Source of the DNA: Symsagittifera roscoffensis | Taxonomy: Eukaryota > Xenacoelomorpha > Acoela > Convolutidae | NCBI RefSeq assembly: GCF_963678635.1 | Contig: NC_087062.1 | Coordinates: 14,621,789-14,681,788, forward strand | DNA length: 60,000 bases | Direction: 5' to 3' | In this document: in pieces, positions 41,976 through 52,200 of the stretch | How positions within the stretch are numbered: position 1 is the stretch's first letter | How the letters are laid out: each line of letters opens with the position of its first letter | Made by a program: the position numbers and the translations under genes | The notes under the pieces: generated by a model | Database searches by the model: none | What the model was told of the DNA's origin: nothing | Seen by the model: the letters and a program-made list of their open reading frames with translations, nothing else

Positions 41976-42045
41976 AGAGTGCCGAAGCAGGGATCCGCAG
42001 AAACTGCTTTATGAATCACCAAGGAGGAGGAAAATCGAAGAGTCA

Positions 42046-45000
42046 ATGAAGATATCGTTCCTCAGCACATTACCAGAAGAAGAATGGGAAAGATATCAAA
42101 TGGAGTTGGAAGGCAAGACAGGAGCAATCTGGAGCCGAGTAAACTTCATGGAGAAATCTTGGGACGTGATAAGGCGATATGGGACGCACTCCATAATGAA
42201 GGTGGGATTGAACCAACCCATCATGCGTGAGGTCCTGGAAAAAATAGTGAGCTCCATGGAGTCGGATGTTCTGACCGAGTCAGTAACAGAAGACAGTGCC
42301 GATGATCAGCATGTTGCAAAGAAATTACCTGTCAGACGAGCCAGGAAAGGGCTGAAGCGACTAAAAGGGAAGACAGGAAGTCGAGCCATGAACCCGAGAG
42401 TGGTGAAGTCAAGAGCCAACGCAGTGGTGACCTCTTTAACGAGCGCAGGTCGTTCAGGCGAGAGCGGGCAGGGAGATAGTGCAACACTGACAGGGGGAGA
42501 AAAAGAGAATCTGATACCCCCTATGCTCTTGGCAGGTCTGACCGTAACCGCCACTAGATCGAAGAAGACGGCGCGAACCCTGGCAGACACTAAGTTAGAA
42601 ATGGAAGTCATCAGTCAATGTGGATCTGGAGGACTTGAAGGTTATAGGCCCTCGCGGATCAACATGGCCAAGTTGAAACTGGAAGGACAACTCGACGTGG
42701 TCGAGTACAGTCGAATAACTGTGCCGGAATCGGTCCACATGGGAGATCCGGCAGGGGGTTATGTGGAGATGTTGAAAGCGAGGAACTCCGCGAGAGGGCA
42801 CCTGATGGCTTGGAGTGAAAAGCGGGCCATGCAAGAATATCTGAAAGGGCTTACGGAGAGCTCTAACTTCAATCGAAGAGAGTATGGCACAGTAATGTCA
42901 TCAGAAGCGAACGAATTTGGATTGGAGAAACTGCTAGAGATTTCTTGGAGGGCGGCCCTCCAGAAATACTTCGATGAGACGATGAATGCACCTGCGACGG
43001 TAGCAGCATACCTGGCTCATCCTTGCGTGAGAACTGATCTGCAAGTACGGTTGGCTTGGTGCTTGATGGGCATCAAAAAGGCGGAGTATGAAGCCAGTAA
43101 TGACTCGAAATCACGAGAACAGGAGCTAGAGTTAATGGAAGCTCTACGAGCATTGATTTCGAAAGACGATTCAGCGATAGCATGGGCTAAGCGTAAGGAT
43201 GCCCTTTGCTTTGTCAGGTTCGTGGTGGATCGCATCCCCACTCCTGTGTTGGGAGAATGTATAAAGATCATTCGGCAAAAGGGAGTTGATTGCGAAAGGA
43301 ACTTCCTTAGGGCACTCCTAGAGCTATATCAGGACATGCCATTGACCGTGCCAAGCAAGGAGTCGAATGATATGGAAAGCTATCGCAAATTGGAAGAGGT
43401 GAGAAGATACTCCAACAAAGAATTGAGAGTGAGCAGAGACTTGATTGAAGCGGCCAGAGGACAAAAGGAGTTTGCAACACTAGGGAAACTGAAGTCGTTC
43501 CAATACGTGTCTGGCATACCGGGGATGGCGTATAATCCCTTCGTGAACGAAGAAGCCAGGGAAGCATACTTCGACTACGAGCAAGTCACAGTGCTCAACT
43601 TCTGGGTTGAACGGATTAAGGAAATTGGAATGTTGATGGTGGAACAACCCAAGCTTGGAATTATTTTGGAAGAACGAGTAGTCGAGCCCTCGATTCCCGA
43701 GCTAAAAGGGCAAGTGAGTTTTGATTGTGGTTCTTGGGACGGTCCCTTGAAAAATAGTCTAGTAGTGATGTGGGAACTCATGAAACCTTCCTGGTGTCCC
43801 CATCCTAACGCAGGCTTGATCTGGGACATGACCGCGGATGTCATGTTAGAACGGGATGATGATGCGAGTTTACATGATCTGGCCATGATACAACACCTGC
43901 TGGCCATGAGATTGACGAAGAAGAAGAGCAACCCGTCCACGGAGCTGTCCGAGGAAGGTACATCGAGTAATTGGTTGAAGCAAGGCACATGCTTGGCTCA
44001 ACACAGTGGGATGGAAGGACATGTTTGTAACCTGGGACACTGCCTGATTACGCTAAGCGAGCAGCATCGACAACTGGCACGATTGTACGGAAGATTGAGC
44101 ATGTCAGATAAGAGTGCCATGGAGTTGGTCGCAGACTGCCATGGGGTGACGGACGTAAACCTGATCACAGCCTTGGGATTTTGCAGCATGACGAGTTCGA
44201 TAGAATCGCTCGAGCGCTTGAAGCGTGCCCATGAGCTAGTGACGTCCCTCAGCGTGGAAATATTCCCTGGAGCATTACAGACAGAGCAAAAGATTGGAGG
44301 CTGGCGAGAAGCCCTAGAGAATGAAATGAATCTGAAGGATAGTGAAGCCTATCACAGACCTACTGGTTCAAAATATATGGTGGGTTCAAGCTCAGCGCCG
44401 TATTGTAATAGCAAGTATCCTACGCACATGGTGGTGATGGATGCGAGGACGCAACAAGTGTTGGTTGACCAACTTTTCTCTGTGCCAAAGTGCGTGAGGT
44501 TGGCCAGAATGTCAGAAAGGTCGTATGACTTGTTGGCAAAGATCTTTCGGGCAGTCCCGAAGAGATCCGAAGGCGAGTTGCAAGACGTTGTGGGTGAAGA
44601 GCTCATGAGACTGAACGAAGGCAACGTGAGTGAGTTCCAGAAGCAGAAAGCGAGTGGAGCGTTCCCCACTGAATTCCCCACCATAGAAGAGAAAGACGAT
44701 TTACATAGAATCCTGATGGAAGTGGAACCGTTACTGGGAGCCTCAGGGTATCGGACCCGAAGGAACATAGTGAGAACCCATGGGGAGTATCCTTGCCACT
44801 GCTTAGCGCAGACGTTGTGGTACCCCAAACGCGGGAATCTGATCCTAGTATGGGACGTGGAGGAGTTGTACTCCACGGGGTTGCCCGATCAGAATCAACC
44901 AGTGTCAATCGTGGTGGTTAGCGCCATGCTAGCAGTGAGATGGTTGGAGGCTAATGCAGACACAAGTGAGCAGGAGACGGCCGTGCCGACTCCTGAACAG

Positions 45001-45534
45001 CTGAGCAACGTGAAAATGAGTAGTGAATTGGATCTTTTCAGAACCACCTGCAAGGTTCTGAGAATACCTAAAGCCATCGAAAGAATATGGTCAAGGCAAA
45101 GATTGATGCCTTGGTTCCGTGCAGTGATGACATCTTGGATGTATGAACGTGCGAAGCGTCACATGTCAAGGAACACGGAAGCCTATCAATCTTTCCAGCT
45201 AGACATAGGACCAGGAGCCTATAAAAGAGCTTTCCTGACGCATAGAAACGCGGTCACCACGGCGGTGAAGCGAGTAGCTGGAGCGCCTTGTGTTACTGAA
45301 GATGAGAAGAAAGAGGTCTTAAGAGCTGACCTAGAACGAAACGTGAGCCTATGTCTTCACAACAGCTTTTGCAGGAACCGGGAGCAGAAGGTGAATGTGG
45401 ACTTGCTACCTTGTTGCAAACCGAGGCTGTTGGAACAGGAGGGTTGGGGCACGGCCCGCAACTCTCTGGACATGTTAGAGAAAGTTCTGGAAGACAGTGA
45501 CGCTGAACATCAGGATGGAGAAATGATGGAGTGA
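42046..45534 (+). CDS. Large accessory ORF, function unknown (1162 aa)
   Basis: ATG 42046, 70 bp after the previous stop. The frame is open upstream to 41893 without an ATG, so it overlaps the previous ORF by about 80 bp in the +1 register. A basic region at about 85-130 ('KKLPVRRARKGLKRLKGK') suggests nucleic-acid binding or nuclear targeting. The rest is a long, mainly helical protein with scattered Cys/His ('CHCLAQTLWYPKRGN' near 925), no signal peptide, no membrane segments and no catalytic motif I know. The stop TGA is at 45532-45534. An intact 3.5-kb frame in an element this young argues for function. Confidence 0.75.
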   Translation: MKISFLSTLPEEEWERYQMELEGKTGAIWSRVNFMEKSWDVIRRYGTHSIMKVGLNQPIMREVLEKIVSSMESDVLTESVTEDSADDQHVAKKLPVRRARKGLKRLKGKTGSRAMNPRVVKSRANAVVTSLTSAGRSGESGQGDSATLTGGEKENLIPPMLLAGLTVTATRSKKTARTLADTKLEMEVISQCGSGGLEGYRPSRINMAKLKLEGQLDVVEYSRITVPESVHMGDPAGGYVEMLKARNSARGHLMAWSEKRAMQEYLKGLTESSNFNRREYGTVMSSEANEFGLEKLLEISWRAALQKYFDETMNAPATVAAYLAHPCVRTDLQVRLAWCLMGIKKAEYEASNDSKSREQELELMEALRALISKDDSAIAWAKRKDALCFVRFVVDRIPTPVLGECIKIIRQKGVDCERNFLRALLELYQDMPLTVPSKESNDMESYRKLEEVRRYSNKELRVSRDLIEAARGQKEFATLGKLKSFQYVSGIPGMAYNPFVNEEAREAYFDYEQVTVLNFWVERIKEIGMLMVEQPKLGIILEERVVEPSIPELKGQVSFDCGSWDGPLKNSLVVMWELMKPSWCPHPNAGLIWDMTADVMLERDDDASLHDLAMIQHLLAMRLTKKKSNPSTELSEEGTSSNWLKQGTCLAQHSGMEGHVCNLGHCLITLSEQHRQLARLYGRLSMSDKSAMELVADCHGVTDVNLITALGFCSMTSSIESLERLKRAHELVTSLSVEIFPGALQTEQKIGGWREALENEMNLKDSEAYHRPTGSKYMVGSSSAPYCNSKYPTHMVVMDARTQQVLVDQLFSVPKCVRLARMSERSYDLLAKIFRAVPKRSEGELQDVVGEELMRLNEGNVSEFQKQKASGAFPTEFPTIEEKDDLHRILMEVEPLLGASGYRTRRNIVRTHGEYPCHCLAQTLWYPKRGNLILVWDVEELYSTGLPDQNQPVSIVVVSAMLAVRWLEANADTSEQETAVPTPEQLSNVKMSSELDLFRTTCKVLRIPKAIERIWSRQRLMPWFRAVMTSWMYERAKRHMSRNTEAYQSFQLDIGPGAYKRAFLTHRNAVTTAVKRVAGAPCVTEDEKKEVLRADLERNVSLCLHNSFCRNREQKVNVDLLPCCKPRLLEQEGWGTARNSLDMLEKVLEDSDAEHQDGEMME

Positions 45535-46283
45535 AGATGACCAAAGAAAAGAAGAGAAGGAGAGAAAAAATTGATTGTATTTGTGTGCTAAAACTTGAAT
45601 AAATCAACCAAGTTTTGATTATTGAACTTGTTAAACTTTTTGTTTTGATTTAGTTTGGTCAGACCAAACTTTGAAAATGTTGCAATTGTTAAAATTGTTG
45701 AAATTGTTGATTTTAGTTACTACTATCTATGTATGTATATAAGGAGCATAGGTGAGTATATTTACCTATTTATTCCCGACTGAAGTTTTTAACCTGTGTA
45801 AGACACAAATTCACTGTGTGGCGACATGGTAAGTTTGAGTAAACTCGCTCGAGAAGGGTGGGTAACTCAATAACTTTCCTAGCCACAGAGTTTCTTAGTT
45901 TTAATATGGAAAGGACCGCATAAATGACTGATTATACTTGGTGAGTGAAGTTAAGTTAATTTTAACGGGTGCGTGGCCGTGCCACGTCCCACTTTTTAAT
46001 CACAAAGAGCGAAAAGAAGTTTTATAACAAGACGACGTAAGTAGTCAGAAAAGAAATTTGATCTAGGACACTCCTCATGGTGCAAATTTTGTGAAAATGT
46101 TGAAAGGCAGTGAGATGTAGTACAATGCCATTTGTGAACACGTAGTGAGTTGAAGTGGAGTAGATAAATTTCATTTTCTTATGCGATTTGTAAGATTGGT
46201 TACAGAAAACTGGATACCTACTTGACGATAACCCGGTGTTGTGCGATCAATAGGGACATTGATGGAGACTTGTCCGGGGAGTA
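45535..46283 (+). other. 3' untranslated region of the LTR element
   Basis: AT-rich, no coding. It has an AATAAA near 45598, a palindrome AGTTTGGTC-A-GACCAAACT at 45650-45668, and a purine-rich 'ccggggag' just before the 3' LTR (46274-46281) that may be a short polypurine tract. Confidence 0.5.
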
Positions 46284-47166
46284 TGTGCCATTCTGCCGGA
46301 TGACACAGCACAACCTTCCCGCGACCGAAAAAAAAGTGACTAAAGGCCTTATGAACAAAAAAGTGTTGCGACGGAGGGTCAGAATGTTCTGGAATTTTTA
46401 TTTTTAAAATTTCGATCGGAAGAAGAACATTTCTGAGAAATAGAAAAAAGACGGCCATTTTGAATAAAAAAGACGAAAATCAGAACCACGATATAGATTG
46501 TGAAGAACAGTTGTATCAGAGACAGAAAAACACGGAGCCTCTTATCGTGGCAAGAACACACGATAAGGACCTTAGCGACAGATATTTGTGGAGACGGAGG
46601 CTTCAGTGGGGGGAAGAGAAATACCACGGAACCCTCCCGGGACACGAAATATAGGAGATAAGAGTGTTATCTCAAGAAAATCACGGGAGCGGAGGCTTGG
46701 TCCCCCAGAGACTGTTATATGTGGAGGGACTGGGTAAACTGACTATAACAGCTGCTGTAATGTCCTAGATCTTAATTAACACCGTTATTATTTAATATTT
46801 CAGAGCATGAGTAGATAGAAAAAGGAAAGGGTCAATCCATCTCCAATGGGTTTAATATAAAACTGTCGCACAAAAACATATAGAAATAGGTGGTTCGAGC
46901 CGTGTTTTTAATGACAATCACGTAGTCTGAGGATCCGAGACTCAGCTATGTGGTTGTGTTCGCATGCAAACGAAAGCTGATCAAAAGTCGTTTGACTGAT
47001 GGCCTAAAAATGGTAACTTTTTACTTTGCCCTAGACAGACCAGAAAATCAACTGGCAAGGTCGAGACGGTGAAAAACGAGTAGAATTAAGGTAACTGACG
47101 CCTGCCAGTCGTTAATAGGTACTTTTTCTACGCTCCGTCGCTGTGTGATTTTGGGCGAATGTTACA
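46284..47166 (+). repeat. 3' LTR (883 bp)
   Basis: Matches 22806-23689 at an offset of 23478 bp, with one substitution and one 1-bp deletion seen. It is followed directly by copy B sequence ('aattttcaaaactttgaag'). Confidence 0.93.
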
Positions 47167-48452
47167 AATTTTCAAAACTTTGAAGATCTCAATCCTTTAA
47201 TTGGAATCTGTGAGGGTACTCTCAGGGGATTGCGAATCTTGCCTCTGAATATGGCTGCTCAAATTATTGTAGTTTTCGAGATAGAAATTTTTAAAAGATT
47301 TTCAAAATTTTTCAGAAAACTTAATTATAAAAAGTTTCGCAAAACTTGAAATTATTATCTCTGTAGTGAGGATCTGTCAGGGTACTCTCAGAAGTTGCGA
47401 GTGTTGCCTTTCAGTATGACTGCTCAAATCCTTGTAATTTCCGAGATATGACGTTTTTTATGATTTTCAAAATTCAAAATTTTTCAGAAAACCTAAATAT
47501 AAAAAATGAAATTATCATCTCTTGAAATTATCATCTCTGTAGTGATGATAATTTCAAGAGAACTTGAAATTATCATCTCTGTAGTGAGGATCTAACAAAA
47601 TAATTCGTTAAAGTTAAATTCGCAACCCTGGAGTTATGTACTTTAAGAGATTGCGAATGTTGCCATCAAAAAGGACTGCTCAATTCTTATTAGTTTTCGA
47701 GATGTGAATTTTTTCTGGTTTTCAAAAAAATAGCTCTTTTAGAAAACTTAAGGTGAAGTTTATCAAAATTTGACTTTCCCAACGTTGTAGTTGGGTACTG
47801 TAAGAGTACTCTCAGGAGTTGCAAATCTTGCGTCCAAATGCGACTGCTCAATTGCTTTCAGTTTCCCAGATGTGACGTTTCTTAATTCATTATAAACTTA
47901 GATATTAAAAAAATGTCACAAATTTTTATGGTTTTTCAAAATTTGAATTAAAAAAAAACGAATGAAAAGCTTTACAAAATTTGCAGTTACTCTCAGGAGT
48001 TGCAATCTTGCTTCCAATTGCGACTGCGAAGAACTTATATAAAACTTCACAAAATTTTATGGTTCTTCAAAATTTGTTTAAAAAACTGGATTAAAAAACT
48101 TTGCAAAATTTTTAATAACGAACCCTGTAATTGGGTGCTGTCAAAGTACACTCGAAGAATTTTTTTTGCTGTTGTTAAAAATTCGAAGCACCGGAGGTGC
48201 AGTACACGCTAGTTCTAAATTAAAGATGTCAATCATAATTGGATCTTTCTCAAAATTGCTTTAAAAACCATCTATTTTCTTTGAAATTCAAAATTTGGAT
48301 CTCGGTTCTAGTCTCAGCTGGATCTTGTTATTAAGTGGGCATGAAATTGAGTTTATTTGCAGGACCAATTGAGTCGTCTGACCTTTGCTTGTTTGCGCAA
48401 GTTTATCGGCTCTTGTTCCGAAGAAGGGTTTTTCGTCGGATATATACAATTC
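47167..48452. repeat. Segment copy B, middle part (minisatellite)
   Basis: Continues copy B after the LTR element and matches 15255-16521: degenerate ~150-bp units, then the small GCACC-GGA-GGTGC hairpin near 48189. It ends at the poly-T that marks the LINE 3' end. Confidence 0.85.
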
Positions 48453-48465
48453 TTTTTTTTTTTTT

Positions 48466-48824
48466 GTAGAACACTTGAATTACTATACAATAAAAAGCCG
48501 AGGCATCAGTGTAGCAAAGTGTAAATAATAAAATTGGTTATAAATTCATTGGTTACATCAAACAAAAACAAAACATCAGAAAACAAGCAATAAACAAAAC
48601 AAAAAAAAAACAAAATCGGTTACAGTTCGGAAATTGGTTGATTAAAGTATATGAAGTTTCGGATACTATAGAAAATTAAAGATTTAAGAATTAGGAACAA
48701 GCTGGTAATAAAACTTTACAAACAATTTTACAGATAGTCCAATTATACAACGTATATACAGAGTATATACAGTTTCTCTTTCAAGCAATGTGTGAAAAAT
48801 TAAACTGAATTAAAAAATATAGAA
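48466..48824 (-). other. LINE 3' untranslated region
   Basis: AT-rich stretch between the ORF2 C-terminal remnant (stop at 48825-48827) and the poly(A). No gene seen. Confidence 0.5.
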
Positions 48825-49217
48825 CTAGCAAAAACGGTAATCACGCCACGTATTTGTATTAGTACATATAGGATTGTTTCTCAATTCACTCACGTAAAAT
48901 TCTTTCAATTTTTTCTTGAATTCTGTTTTCGATTTTTCTAAATTGCGCAAAATTATGGGCAGTGAATTCCATTTTTTAGAAGTCAAATGAAAAAATGATT
49001 TTTGTAGAGAAGCAGTCGAACAATGTTTGTCAAAAATAATTTGTTTCGTTCTTTCGTTGAGCCTATAATTGGCAGTCGGTAGTCTCAGTGTATTTTCAAA
49101 AGCCTTCTTTTTGTTTGTAAGATATTGGTATAGGTATGTTATACACTTTAACTCAATTCTTTTCTCGATTCCAATGAACGATTTGCTAATGCGAAGAAGG
49201 GAAGAAGATTTAAAATT
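48825..49217 (-). pseudogene. LINE ORF2 C-terminal part, out of frame
   Basis: The minus-strand frame next to the ORF2 stop is open for about 130 codons: 'LKCITYLYQYLTNKKKAFEN', 'TKQIIFDKHCSTASLQKSFF', 'LTSKKWNSLPIILRNLEKSK', 'FKKKLKEFYVSEL'. The 'W..LP..IR......FK..LK..' pattern is the usual C-terminus of CR1/L2-type ORF2. It therefore belongs to the ORF2 upstream and has been cut off by a frameshift or small deletion around 49215-49255. Confidence 0.7.
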
Positions 49218-52200
49218 CGATCTGAAATATGTTCTTTTTATCTAAATATTTGCATTCTGATTTTTTGGCTACATAATGCCCACTAATTACTAGTTTATCA
49301 GTATCCACATTTTTGCTATCATTTTTTTGACAAAATGTTATAAATTCCGATTTAGATGCATTCAGATTCAATTGGTTCTCTGCAAAAAATTCCGTTAGAT
49401 TATTGAGTGATTTTTGCAATCGATTCAAAGCATCCTCAGAAATTATAGAAGAGGAAAAAACCATACAGTCGTCAGCATATTGAACTAAAGTACAACCCTC
49501 ATATAATCGCTCTTGTATGTCATTAACATAAATATTGAACAACAACGGACCAAGTACCGTTCCTTGTGGGACACCTCGTTTTATTTCAATCCAGTCTGAA
49601 AAAATTCCATTGACGTTTACTCTTTGAATACGTTTGTTTAGGAAGCTAGCAATTAAAGCATTTGCTCCATTTGAAAAACCGAGAGAAAGCATTTTTTCAA
49701 TTAAAACTTCATGCGAAATAGAATCAAAAGCCTTGGACAGATCTAATAAAGCTGCATGTACGATTTTTTTTGAATCTATTTGATTTCGAATACTTTCTGT
49801 CACATAAACAAGAGCATCTTGTGTTGAAATGTTTTTGCGAAATCCGAATTGAAATGGTGTCATTATTTGAAATTTGTCAAGATGTTCTGTTATTTGGGCA
49901 TGTAAAATTTTTTCAAAAATTTTAGAAAAAGCACAAGTTATTGATATTGGCCGATAATTTTTTGCATCCATTGGGTCATCTTTTTTGAACAAAGGGGTTA
50001 CGTTTGCTTTTTTCAGTTCGATCGGGAAAATGTTCTCATCTAAGCAAGTATTTATGACAAAAGTTAAATGTGGAACTATAACTGATTGACCGTCAATGAT
50101 TGCCCAAGCAGGTACGGTACAAGGTCCGAGAGGTTTTCCAACATTGATTTTTCGAACTATATCAAAGCATTGCTTCACTGTAATGTGTTGAAAATGGAAA
50201 GATGCAGATTCAGAGGCAGATTTGTTGTAATTCGGAGGCTTTTTAGCGCCGAAAAATTCGCCTAAGTTTGAAAAAATATAATTTAAATGATTGGCAATTT
50301 TTTTGTCTTGGGTTATCATTTCACTGAAGGAATTTCGTAGAACTGTAATTCGATGGTTGCCAGAACATGTACCTCTAACTTGGTTAATATATTTCCATTT
50401 TTGTTGGATAGTGCTGAGAAGTGAAAAACAATTTTTTGAATGATCGAATTGTTTACTTCTAATCAATTTGCTCATTTGATTACGTAAAAACTGGTACTTT
50501 GACCAATTATCGCTTGTGCTTTGACTGCGATATGATCTGAGTGAATTCTGTTTCTTAGTCAACAATTGCTGACATTCTGAATCGAACCATTCCGTTTTCA
50601 ACACGTTTTTTGGTTTAAAATTACGAACAAACTTTTTTTCGATAGGAGCATGTTGCTGTAGAGCACAAGAAATTAAATAAATCATCGTCGAGAACATGTT
50701 TTGTGCGTCTGTACATTGATATAAGAGATACCAAGGAAGAGCGGAGAGTGAATTGCAAAATTCATTTTTCTGATAATTTTTCTTATTGAAAGTCGTAATT
50801 ATCCTCGGTAAAATTTTGCCGCATTTTATATCCGTCAAAATAAATGAAGCAAAATGGTCGGTTTTATAAGGTGTATCAAAACAAAACTCAATGCCGTTTG
50901 TTTCATAGTCACTGATTATGTAGTCGATATGAGTTTTTGTTGAGGAACTAATTCTGGTCTCATCGTTTGGACAAAAAACCTTCAATCCATATGGGATAAT
51001 TATAGAATCTAAATTTTCTTTTTCTTGGCTATCCAGATAATTTATGTTATAATCACCCAAAAGCGTAATTTTATTAGAAACTGAAAAAGCATTATCTATG
51101 TTAAGCGTTAATTGTTCCAAAAAATCAATAAAGTTTGATCTGCTTGGGTTATAACACAAATTAACTAACATTTTTTCTTTACTCGAAATGTTAAATGTAG
51201 ATTCGCACTCAACCCACACTGACTCATATTTTTCTTTATCAAATAAATTTAGATCAGGCCTCAATTTCGGAGCCAATTTGACTGGTATATATAACAAAAC
51301 GCCACCGCCTTTCTTTTTTACCGCTGATTGCCTATCATATCTGAACATCGCATGCGTTCTAGGTTGGAAATTCCATAAATTGTCACTATCTTCTTTTTTA
51401 AGCCACGTTTCGGAAATTCCTATAATTGTGTTTTCGCCCATATCATCAAGAAATTTTTTCAATTGCATCCGTTTTCTAATAATACTTTGAAAATTCAAAT
51501 GAACAAATTTAAGATTTGCACAATTTTTTGAGCAGATACCGTAGACTGTTTCAATGAGATACCAAGGAAGAGCGGAGAGTGAATTGCAAAATTCATTTTT
51601 CTGATAATTTTTCTTATTGAAAGTCGTAATTATCCTCGGTAAAATTTTGCCGCATTTTATATCCGTCAAAATAAATGAAGCAAAATGGTCGGTTTTATAA
51701 GGTGTATCAAAACAAAACTCAATGCCGTTTGTTTCATAGTCACTGATTATGTAGTCGATATGAGTTTTTGTTGAGGAACTAATTCTGGTCTCATCGTTTG
51801 GACAAAAAACCTTCAATCCATATGGGATAATTATAGAATCTAAATTTTCTTTTTCTTTGCTATCCAGATAATTTATGTTATAATCACCCAAAAGCGTAAT
51901 TTTATTAGAAACTGAAAAAGCATTATCTATGTTAAGCGTTAATTGTTCCAAAAAATCAATAAAGTTTGATCTGCTTGGGTTATAACACAAATTAACTAAC
52001 ATTTTTTCTTTACTCGAAATGTTAAATGTAGATTCGCACTCAACCCACACTGACTCATATTTTTCTTTATCAAATAAATTTAGATCAGGCCTCAATTTCG
52101 GAGCCAATTTGACTGGTATATATAACAAAACGCCACCGCCTTTCTTTTTTACCGCTGATTGCCTATCATATCTGAACATCGCATGCGTTCTAGGTTGGAA

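Larger units (their letters stand above)
22806..47166 (+). mobile_element. Giant (~24.4 kb) Ty3/gypsy-type LTR retrotransposon
   Basis: Bounded by near-identical direct LTRs (TGTGCC...TTACA) and inserted in copy B; copy A at 15240-15275 shows the unoccupied site. Order: 5' LTR, 3.1-kb structured leader, gag-protease-RT, RNase H-integrase-macro-like domain, SGNH hydrolase ORF, its extension after a UAG, two large ORFs of unknown function, 3' untranslated region, 3' LTR. The order protease-RT-RNase H-integrase is that of Metaviridae. Typical Ty3/gypsy elements are 5-12 kb, so this one carries about 12 kb of extra sequence. The flanking duplication is 3-4 bp ('aat' or 'aaat') and ambiguous because the target is AT-rich. 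Confidence 0.93.

Noticed and set aside
27034-45607. Many open frames on the minus strand inside the LTR element (for example 28171-28683, 33518-34033, 44352-44876)
   Set aside because: They lie opposite long coding frames with clear domains and show Ser/Pro/Leu-rich low-information sequence typical of antisense shadows.
22806-47166. The 24-kb unit as an integrated virus with an envelope gene
   Set aside because: None of the post-pol frames shows a signal peptide, membrane anchor or fusion-peptide pattern that I can see, so I kept it as a retrotransposon with accessory ORFs.
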